This document shows, piece after piece, positions 1 to 4,795 of a DNA stretch of 7,061 bases; the stretch's first letter is position 1; each line of letters starts with the position of its first letter. The stretch comes from Deltaproteobacteria bacterium (lineage in GTDB: Bacteria > Desulfobacterota > GWC2-55-46 > S146-73). A program made the position numbers and the translations under genes. The stretch is from the NCBI GenBank assembly GCA_015492355.1, contig WGFF01000126.1, positions 1 to 7,061 of the forward strand, read 5' to 3'. The notes under the pieces are model-generated. The model searched no databases. It was not told where the DNA came from and saw only the letters and a list, made by a program, of their open reading frames with translations.

Positions 1-2
1 AC

Positions 3-281
3 TCAAGCCTCCTCTTCCATCACTATTGCCTTGACCTTGTCAGGACACTCGGTGGCACAGATGCCACAACCCTTGCAGTGCTCAAGGTCGAAACCAACCA
101 TCTTGCCATCCTCCACTATTATCGCAGAATCAGGACACATAACCCAGCAGATAAGACAACTGGTGCACTTATCCCTGTCAAGGACAGGCCTCAACTTCCT
201 CCAGCCACCTGTGACGTATTCATCAGCGGTGCCACCTTCTGGTATTATACCCCCAAGGGGGAGATCGTTATTCTCCTTCAT
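3..281 (-). CDS. porD: 2-oxoacid (pyruvate):ferredoxin oxidoreductase, delta subunit
   Basis: This is the 92-residue ferredoxin-like subunit of a pyruvate- or other 2-oxoacid:ferredoxin oxidoreductase. It passes electrons from the thiamine-diphosphate centre of the catalytic subunits to external ferredoxin in the cytoplasm. Two complete 4Fe-4S motifs of the C-x2-C-x2-C-x3-C-P type are visible: Cys39, 42, 45, 49 with Pro50, and Cys69, 72, 75, 79 with Pro80. The roughly 35-residue N-terminal lead with GGW just before the first cluster is usual for PorD. The ATG is preceded by two purine-rich sites, AAGGAG very close to the start and GAGGAGG about 12 nt away. The first 14 bp overlap the end of porC, so the two are probably translationally coupled. 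The stop codon is 2 nt from the window edge; porA and porB are expected next. The exact 2-oxoacid cannot be told from this subunit. Confidence 0.93.
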   Translation of the reverse strand: MKENNDLPLGGIIPEGGTADEYVTGGWRKLRPVLDRDKCTSCLICWVMCPDSAIIVEDGKMVGFDLEHCKGCGICATECPDKVKAIVMEEEA

Positions 282-906
282 CTTCTCCTTTTACCTCCTC
301 AAAGCCCCGCTTCATCGCCTTTACGTTGCCTTCTATCACAGCAGGACTGAATTTCTTTGAATAATTGGTCCTAAAATTCTCTATGAGTGCATCGAGGGTT
401 ACAAGACCGGTTACCCTGGAAAGGGCACCGAGCATGGGGGTGTTTGGCATGTGTCTTCCTATGGTCTCCATGGATATCCTGGATGCATCCACAGTGTAGA
501 CCCGTGTGGAAGGTCTCTCCTCCACACCCAGTTCCTTCCTCATCTCCTCGGGTGGCTTCGTGGTATTCACTATGAAGACAGCATCCTCTGGGGTACCATC
601 GGTTACACCACCAGAGGATTCCATACCACCGGCAAGTTCGGTGCCTATGAGTGTGGGATCGATTATAAGTACGTATCTCGGACTGGTCACCTGGCTATGC
701 ACCCTTATGGGTTCTGTGGATACACGGTTGTACGCCCTCACCGGTGCACCCATCCTCTCTGGACCGAACTCTGGAAAGGCTTGTACGAACCTCCCAAGTA
801 GAAGACATGCCTCTCCAAGTACCTTCGCAGCGGTTACAACACCCTGCTGTGCCCTGCCATGCCATCTCACCTCAGCATAACCTTCTATTTCCTTGGTCTT
901 CGCCAT
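268..906 (-). CDS. porC: 2-oxoacid (pyruvate):ferredoxin oxidoreductase, gamma subunit
   Basis: This is the 212-residue gamma subunit of a four-subunit 2-oxoacid:ferredoxin oxidoreductase, which oxidatively decarboxylates a 2-oxoacid with CoA to acyl-CoA and reduced ferredoxin, or runs in reverse for CO2 fixation. Family marks are the N-terminal RWHGRAQQG glycine loop (residues 14-22), PEFGPERMGAPVRAYNRVS (45-63), a central DPTLIG strand-turn (83-88) and the C-terminal PNTPMLGAL (154-162). The length is normal for a stand-alone gamma subunit rather than a fused alpha-gamma or single-chain enzyme. The ATG follows a strong GGAGGGAG site with 5-nt spacing. It overlaps porD by 14 bp, and the gamma-delta order fits a gamma-delta-alpha-beta operon that continues off the left edge. 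The 91-bp gap to recR shows no convincing promoter or terminator. Pyruvate is the most likely substrate, but this is unproven. Confidence 0.93.
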   Translation of the reverse strand: MAKTKEIEGYAEVRWHGRAQQGVVTAAKVLGEACLLLGRFVQAFPEFGPERMGAPVRAYNRVSTEPIRVHSQVTSPRYVLIIDPTLIGTELAGGMESSGGVTDGTPEDAVFIVNTTKPPEEMRKELGVEERPSTRVYTVDASRISMETIGRHMPNTPMLGALSRVTGLVTLDALIENFRTNYSKKFSPAVIEGNVKAMKRGFEEVKGEDEGE

Positions 907-997
907 CTATTCTCCCTCCAGAGATATCTATTTTTGAAAGAAGGGCTGGTCTCTCCACAAAGGATACCCCATGCTAAAAATAAAACCGAACCCCTTC

Positions 998-1594
998 CTA
1001 TATTTCCTTTCTCCCTGCCATTGCCCTCTGGAGTGTTGCGGTATCCATGTACTCTATATAACTCCCCACAGGCACACCAGAGGCAATACGTGTGAGCCTG
1101 AGATTGTACGGTTTGAGTAACTTCAGAAGATATATGGCTGTTGCCTCTCCCTCGGAATCGAAACCTGTCGCAAGGATTATCTCCTTTATACTGTTTGTCT
1201 CGACCCTCCTTAAGAGTTCCTTTATCCTTATATCGTCAGGACCTATGCCCTTGAGTGGTGCAAGGTTGCCGTGGAGGACATGATACCTTCCACGGTATCC
1301 ACCCGAACCCTCTATAGCCATCATGTCCCTGTAATCGCCCACAACACATATCATGGAACCATCCCTGGTCCCATCGGAACATATACCACAGACCTCGTCC
1401 TCTGCAAAAGACATACACTCCCTGCAGAGCCTCACCCCTGTCTTTACATTCACCAGACTCTCTGCAAACTCCCGAACATACCCCTCATCAGAGTTGAGTA
1501 TATAGAGGGCAAGCCTGGTTGCGGTCTTCTCTCCTATACCGGGCAGTCTCGAAAAGACCTTTATCAGCCGTGATATGGGCTCTGCATACTGCAT
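998..1594 (-). CDS. recR: Recombination mediator protein RecR
   Basis: RecR acts with RecO (and RecF) to load RecA on gapped single-stranded DNA; it forms a ring that clamps DNA. The 198-residue length is typical. Order of parts: a helix-hairpin-helix around LPGIGEKTATRLA (17-29), a four-cysteine zinc motif (Cys57, 60, 69, 72), a Toprim fold starting at ICVVGDYRDMMAIE (82-95), the YRGRYHVLHG and GIGPDDIRI stretch (100-124), then GEATAIYLLKLL (149-160) and the C-terminal SGVPVGSYIEYMD (172-184). The Toprim position usually occupied by Glu in ICVVE is Gly86 here, followed by Asp87. No Shine-Dalgarno site lies within 15 nt of the ATG; a near-perfect AGGAGGT sits 24 nt upstream, with a predicted hairpin between. 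No other in-frame ATG, GTG or TTG lies between that site and the ATG, and the RecR N-terminus aligns with this start. Confidence 0.96.
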   Translation of the reverse strand: MQYAEPISRLIKVFSRLPGIGEKTATRLALYILNSDEGYVREFAESLVNVKTGVRLCRECMSFAEDEVCGICSDGTRDGSMICVVGDYRDMMAIEGSGGYRGRYHVLHGNLAPLKGIGPDDIRIKELLRRVETNSIKEIILATGFDSEGEATAIYLLKLLKPYNLRLTRIASGVPVGSYIEYMDTATLQRAMAGRKEI

Positions 1595-1625
1595 AGAAAG
1601 ATAACGATAAGTATCCTTACCTCCT
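1592..1625 (-). promoter_or_regulatory. recR ribosome binding site with an intervening hairpin
   Basis: Read on the minus strand, AGGAGGT (1619-1625) is followed by AAGGATA (1612-1618), an 8-nt loop (1604-1611), TATCTTT (1597-1603), CT, and the recR ATG. As RNA the two arms pair over 7 bp, including one G-U. Folding would reduce the 24-nt linear distance between the Shine-Dalgarno site and the start to about 2-3 unpaired nucleotides. Such bridged sites are known in a few phage and bacterial genes. The pairing is read directly from the sequence; its function is inferred. Confidence 0.45.
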
Positions 1626-1765
1626 GAGGGAAACCCCTTTTGTAAAAGGGGTTTCCCTCAATCTCCCTTCCCCAAAACTTTTAATCTAAAAGTTTTTTGG
1701 GAAAGGGGGCAGGGGAAAACACCTTTTTACCAGAAAAGGGCGATAGCTCGCAGTGTTTTCCCCAC
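1624..1765. repeat. Intergenic palindromic repeat, element A
   Basis: This 142-bp block fills most of the recR-SDR gap and consists of successive inverted repeats. The first is the perfect 17-bp pair at 1625-1660. The second is CTTCCCC-AAAACTTTT facing AAAAGTTTT-TTGGGAAAG (about 1668-1705), with a small bulge. The third is GGGGAAAACAC (1712-1722) facing GTGTTTTCCCC (1753-1763), an exact 11-bp pair enclosing CCTTTT/AAAAGG and GCGA/TCGC stems. Blocks TGAGGGAAA, CCCTTCCCCAAA, TGGGAAAGGGG and GGGAAAA occur in the same order in element B (3158-3282), so the two look like diverged copies of one repeat. There is no transposase and no credible protein in it. Confidence 0.6.
1625..1660. repeat. Perfect 17-bp inverted repeat in the recR leader
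   Basis: Arms 1625-1641 (TGAGGGAAACCCCTTTT) and 1644-1660 are exact reverse complements around a 2-nt centre. As RNA on either strand this gives a long hairpin with the A/T part as loop. No T-run follows on either strand, so it is not a standard intrinsic terminator. On the minus strand it directly abuts the recR Shine-Dalgarno site. It forms the first part of repeat element A. Confidence 0.85.
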
Positions 1766-1829
1766 AACAAAAATTCAGGTCCGATTCGATGACCCATTAC
1801 CTTGTTCAAAAAGATCTCTTACAAAGAGA

Positions 1830-1858
1830 ATTTTCCCCGGCAGACATAAAACTGTCAA
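1830..1858 (-). promoter_or_regulatory. Possible sigma70-type promoter for recR
   Basis: On the minus strand a perfect TTGACA (1853-1858) is followed after 17 bp by GAAAAT (1830-1835), which matches four of six -10 positions. The -35 box overlaps the TGA stop of the upstream SDR gene. It would give a recR leader of more than 200 nt that includes repeat element A. Spacing and the -35 box are good; the -10 box is mediocre. Confidence 0.35.
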
Positions 1859-2745
1859 GAAAGATAAGTCCTCATGCCATCTTCAAAACTAACTGGCTCT
1901 ATGCCGAATACCTCTTTCAGGGTGGATTCGTCCGTGGTATTATCCTCTTCGAGCATGAGGAGCTGATCCCGTGTTATGGGTGGTACGGGAAGTAAAGCCT
2001 CTGCAACCATTGCCCCTACCCTCATAAAAGGCATGGGCACATGGAACTTTATCCTTCTTCTGCCGAGGACCCTTGCGATACAGTCTATAATCTCATCGAA
2101 GGTGTATTTATCTGGTCCCCCTACCTCATAGGTTTTGTTCCTTGTATCATCCTTTTTTATGCTTATGTGGATAGCCTTCACGAGGTCTTTTACAAACACA
2201 GGTTGCATACGGTTCTTGCCGTTACCCGGTACCATAACAAAGGGAGATAGCCTTATGGCAGTGGCAAAGAGGTTGGTGAATTTGTCCTCCCTGCCGAAGA
2301 TTACCGAGGGTCTAAAGATAGTATAGTCAATGCCCGAAGCCCTTATAGCCTCCTCTGCCTCCCATTTGGTCTGGTGGTATCTGCTCCTTGCATCCCTCCT
2401 TGTGCCGAGTGCACTTATATGGATGAGCCTGCTGATACCCCTTCTTTTGCATGCTTCTATAACGTTCCTTGTACCCTGGACGTGTATGTCCTCGAAGGTA
2501 CATCCCCTTGTCTCAACGAGTATGCCGACCAAGTGAACAACCGCCTCCACATCCTCATCCATTGCAGAACACAGGGAGTCTATATCCGTTACACTGCCCT
2601 TTTTTATTCTACAGCGAGTCCCTCCAAGTCGAGGATTCCTCTCAGGGTGTCTTGAGAATACCACCACCTCAAAACCCCCTTCCAAAAGATGTCTTGCCAG
2701 GTTGGTGCCGACGAATCCGCTTCCACCTGTAATCAGTACACTCAT
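1855..2745 (-). CDS. NDUFA9-like NAD(P)-binding SDR (epimerase/dehydratase family)
   Basis: This 296-residue protein is an atypical or extended short-chain dehydrogenase/reductase of the group often annotated as 'complex I NDUFA9 subunit family' or NAD-dependent epimerase. The N-terminal Rossmann motif TGGSGFVG (6-13) binds NAD(P). The strand ending HLVGILVE (71-78), the YHQTK pair (Tyr123, Lys127) and TIFRPSVIFG (142-151) are characteristic of the fold. The C-terminal third (about 205-296) is the substrate domain with YEVGGPDKYTFDEI. No transmembrane segment or signal peptide is evident. Bacterial members are not established Complex I subunits, and some may act on isoprenoid, quinone or sugar substrates; no substrate can be named here. 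The start overlaps the response-regulator stop by 4 bp (ATGA), which indicates translational coupling. The upstream Shine-Dalgarno site is weak (GGAAAGAG). Confidence 0.85.
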   Translation of the reverse strand: MSVLITGGSGFVGTNLARHLLEGGFEVVVFSRHPERNPRLGGTRCRIKKGSVTDIDSLCSAMDEDVEAVVHLVGILVETRGCTFEDIHVQGTRNVIEACKRRGISRLIHISALGTRRDARSRYHQTKWEAEEAIRASGIDYTIFRPSVIFGREDKFTNLFATAIRLSPFVMVPGNGKNRMQPVFVKDLVKAIHISIKKDDTRNKTYEVGGPDKYTFDEIIDCIARVLGRRRIKFHVPMPFMRVGAMVAEALLPVPPITRDQLLMLEEDNTTDESTLKEVFGIEPVSFEDGMRTYLS

Positions 2746-3101
2746 CTCTTTCCGAGGATATCCTTTATGGTATCCTTAAGTTCTGTGAGGTCAGAGGACT
2801 TAACAATATATGCATCCGATGCCCATGAGCCAAATTCATGTTTGTAATGCGGATAGGCTGTACAGAGTATCACGGGGAGGTCCTTCCATTTCTGTTTGAC
2901 AAGCCTTAAAACCTCCACCCCATCCATACCAGGCATCTTTATATCCAGTACCACGAGATCGATAGAGTCCTTTTCGAGCTTCTGGAGGGCTTCTTCCCCT
3001 GAGGCTGCCAGTTCCACACTGTAGCCCTCATCCTCAAGTTCCTCCTTGTAAAGGAACCTGAGCCCCTCTTCGTCATCTACCACAAGGATACGCTTTTTCA
3101 T
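2742..3101 (-). CDS. Single-domain response regulator (CheY-like receiver)
   Basis: This 119-residue protein is only a receiver domain with no output domain. The acidic pair Asp9/Asp10 in VVDDEEG, the phosphoacceptor Asp53 in VVLDIKMPGMDG, Thr81 in ILCTAY and Lys101 in YIVKSSD complete the active site. The usual proline after the conserved lysine (KPF) is replaced by Ser-Ser. It probably receives phosphate from a histidine kinase and acts through protein-protein contact or as a phosphate relay. The closest candidate kinase is encoded just upstream at 3371-4573, but a 269-bp repeat-containing gap separates them. The ATG has a modest GGGG site at 7-nt spacing. The stop overlaps the start of the downstream SDR gene, so the two are almost certainly co-translated. 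Confidence 0.93.
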   Translation of the reverse strand: MKKRILVVDDEEGLRFLYKEELEDEGYSVELAASGEEALQKLEKDSIDLVVLDIKMPGMDGVEVLRLVKQKWKDLPVILCTAYPHYKHEFGSWASDAYIVKSSDLTELKDTIKDILGKR

Positions 3102-3157
3102 CTTGTACCCCGTAAGTTTTTATTTTAGGTAATGGATACCTTTTTCGGGTTAAGATT

Positions 3158-3282
3158 GTGAGGGAAATCCCTTTCAAAAAAGGACCCTTCCCCAAACACC
3201 CCTCCCGGAAACTTCCGGCTAAAAATCCTCTGGGAAAGGGGAGGTGGGAAAAACATCCCACCTGTAAAAAAGGTTACTTTCA
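3158..3282. repeat. Intergenic palindromic repeat, element B
   Basis: Lying between the kinase and response-regulator genes, this block contains several inverted repeats. AGGGA/TCCCT lies at 3161-3172. CCGGAA/TTCCGG is an exact 6-bp pair at 3205-3218. AGGTGGGA (3242-3249) and TCCCACCT (3256-3263) form an exact 8-bp stem with a 6-nt loop. Ordered blocks shared with element A are TGAGGGAAA, CCCTTTC-like, CCCTTCCCCAAA, TGGGAAAGGGG, GGGAAAA and CACCT-TTTA. Its inner part differs from A, as expected if the stems evolve faster than the flanks. None of the stems is followed by a T-run. It is part of the transcribed leader of the regulator if kinase and regulator share a transcript. Confidence 0.55.
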
Positions 3283-3370
3283 CAAGAACTTACATCCCCC
3301 CTCGTTCACTATGCAGGTCCAAAATAATGAACCATTGCCTTATCTTAACAGTACCCCATTCAGACCATCC

Positions 3371-4573
3371 TCAGGGCTTGTGGTGAGGAAGCCTTACAGA
3401 AAATGTGGCGCCCACACCTATCTCGTTTTTGAGGTCTATACGCCCGCCGTGTTTCTTTACGATGGTGTTGGTTATGGCAAGTCCAAGCCCTGTACCATCC
3501 TCCTTGGTGGTAAAGAAGGGGTTAAAGATATTCTTCTCCACACCCGGCTCTATACCTCCACCACTGTCACTTATCTCCACAACCACCCATCTGTCCTTTT
3601 TGTATGTATTTATCTTAAGTATACCACCCTTTTCCATAGATTGTATGGCATTGGATATGAGATTGTCAAAGGCAACTCTCAGCTGTGCCCTGTCCACCAT
3701 GGCATAGATGGGCTCCCTGTCTCCACGTTTTATCATCTTTATATCATGGATACGGCATACCTCGTTGAAAAAATCGAGCGATTCATTCACTATGGAATTG
3801 ATATCCTCTCTGTAGAACTTAGGTTCCTCCCTTTTCGATATACTGACTATCCCCTTCATTATTTCGTCAAGTCTCTCCACTTCATTGAGGATATTCTTAA
3901 CATAGGGCATGTATGGCGAATCGTGAGGCAGTTTCCTTGCGAGCCTGCCTGCAAACCCACCGATACTTATAAGGGGGTTTTTTATCTCGTGAGCAAGGGT
4001 TGCTGCCATCTCTCCCAGGGGCAGGAGCCTCTCTGCTATGAGTACCTGTGCCTGCATCTTTTTGAGCTCCTCATAAGCCTTCCTGAGGTTGCGGAACATC
4101 TTGTTGTACTTTAGTACACAGGATACCTGGAATATCAAAAACTCCAGTATCCTCCTCTTCCTTGCAGGTAGATTGAGCCTCTTTGAGGACTTAAGGTACA
4201 CCATACCATGCCACCTGTGTCCTTCCCTCAGGGGATAGACAACAGCACTCCTGAACCCGAAAAGCCCCCTGTCCTCCACCCCCTCCCATGATACATCGTC
4301 CTGGGAAGGGGTGTGGACCTCCACAACCGCCCTTTGCTTCTTTACAAGCCCAGGGATGCCTTCCTTTTCCCTGTATGTCTCTACCGAACCCTTCTGTACG
4401 CCCTGCAATGCCTTGAGCCTGAAGAGCCTGTGCTCCTCATCCCATAGATATATGGCACATTGATCGAAAGGAAAGGAATCTACTATAAGTCTTGCAACCT
4501 TTGAAAGATTTTTTCCAAGACTGCCGGGCGAGTACAAAAAGCCCGTGACCTTTGCCAGTATATCATATTCCAT
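3371..4573 (-). CDS. Cytosolic GAF-domain sensor histidine kinase
   Basis: This 400-residue kinase has no signal peptide or membrane segment, so it senses a cytoplasmic signal. The N-terminal GAF domain spans about residues 5-155 (FDQCAIYLWDEEHRLFRLKA, 36-55; VVYPL, 111-115). A short helical linker (about 160-182) leads to the HisKA dimerisation domain with LAHEIKNPL, whose phosphoacceptor is His195. The ATPase domain follows: N box DNLISNAI (303-310), G1 ISDSGGG (334-340), F box FNPFFTTK (350-357) and G2 GTGLGLA (360-366). All catalytic motifs are intact. The ATG follows GGAG at 9-nt spacing, and that GGAG lies inside a 10-bp stem. It is probably the partner of the single-domain receiver at 2742-3101. 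The ligand cannot be read from the sequence, and no haem- or cyclic-nucleotide-specific residue was recognised. Confidence 0.95.
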   Translation of the reverse strand: MEYDILAKVTGFLYSPGSLGKNLSKVARLIVDSFPFDQCAIYLWDEEHRLFRLKALQGVQKGSVETYREKEGIPGLVKKQRAVVEVHTPSQDDVSWEGVEDRGLFGFRSAVVYPLREGHRWHGMVYLKSSKRLNLPARKRRILEFLIFQVSCVLKYNKMFRNLRKAYEELKKMQAQVLIAERLLPLGEMAATLAHEIKNPLISIGGFAGRLARKLPHDSPYMPYVKNILNEVERLDEIMKGIVSISKREEPKFYREDINSIVNESLDFFNEVCRIHDIKMIKRGDREPIYAMVDRAQLRVAFDNLISNAIQSMEKGGILKINTYKKDRWVVVEISDSGGGIEPGVEKNIFNPFFTTKEDGTGLGLAITNTIVKKHGGRIDLKNEIGVGATFSVRLPHHKP

Positions 4574-4610
4574 CGAACAAAACTCCGTAAAATATAAAAA
4601 ACGGAGTTTT
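4571..4610 (-). promoter_or_regulatory. Hairpin containing the histidine-kinase Shine-Dalgarno site
   Basis: Arms 4579-4588 (AAAACTCCGT on +) and 4601-4610 (ACGGAGTTTT on +) are exact 10-bp reverse complements around a 12-nt A/T-only loop. In the minus-strand RNA the 3' arm is ACGGAGUUUU, and its GGAG is the only Shine-Dalgarno candidate for the kinase ATG, 9 nt away. The 5' arm supplies the CUCC that would mask it. It could be a translational switch, temperature-sensitive or protein-controlled. It could also be an intrinsic terminator: on the plus strand it is followed by T6, but no plus-strand gene needs one. Confidence 0.55.
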
Positions 4611-4626
4611 TTATGGTTGTGGTGAT

Positions 4627-4641
4627 GGTTTCGGTGAAACC
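4627..4641. repeat. Short perfect inverted repeat upstream of the kinase gene
   Basis: GGTTTC-GGT-GAAACC is an exact 6-bp inverted repeat with a 3-nt centre, about 55 bp upstream of the kinase start. It could be an operator or a small RNA hairpin. A loose TTTCAC/CATAAA pair with 18-bp spacing overlaps it on the minus strand, but it is too weak to call a promoter. Confidence 0.4.
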
Positions 4642-4670
4642 TCTTTCCGTAGGAGAAGATTCCCGCCTGT

Positions 4671-4716
4671 TCCCTTTAAGAAGACAAGTATAGCCTTAAG
4701 GTCTTTTGAAAAGGGA
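4671..4716. repeat. Long imperfect hairpin in the galT-kinase gap
   Basis: TCCCTTT (4671-4677) pairs with AAAGGGA (4710-4716), and AGAAGAC (4679-4685) pairs with GTCTTTT (4701-4707), leaving a one-base mismatch/bulge and a 15-nt loop. It lies 80-125 nt downstream of the galT stop and has no clear T-run beyond it on the minus strand. The TCCCTTT/AAAGGGA arms resemble those of elements A and B. Confidence 0.5.
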
Positions 4717-4718
4717 GT

Positions 4719-4775
4719 CTGAGGGTGTGGATTTTTAGCCCCTTAAAAAAGAGTGGTCCCCTCAAAAACCCTCTG
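4719..4775. repeat. Imperfect inverted repeat just downstream of galT
   Basis: CTGAGGGT (4719-4726) faces ACCCTCTG (4768-4775) with one mismatch, and GG-TTTTT faces AAAAACC just inside. On the minus strand the transcript leaving galT runs through GAGGG-TTTTT-GAGGGG and then a T6 run, so this may be a degenerate transcription terminator. It is adjacent to, and similar in style to, the hairpin at 4671-4716. Confidence 0.35.
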
Positions 4776-4795
4776 ATAGCAATAGTAAACACCTT

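Noticed and set aside
1625..1660. Intrinsic terminator for the SDR transcript
   Set aside because: The stem is excellent but no T-run follows on the minus strand; it is followed by AGGAGGT instead. It is kept as an inverted repeat only.
1624..1765. CRISPR array or insertion sequence in the repeat-rich gap
   Set aside because: Repeats are inverted pairs, not regularly spaced direct repeats, and there is no transposase frame.
1753..1995. An 80-codon plus-strand open frame spanning the end of element A and the SDR 3' end
   Set aside because: It has no ribosome site or family resemblance, and half of it is antisense to the SDR gene.
3158..4114. A 318-codon open frame on the plus strand
   Set aside because: It runs antisense through the well-supported histidine kinase and through repeat element B. 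Its product is a lysine- and proline-rich readout of the G/A runs with no recognisable domain. It is a shadow frame.
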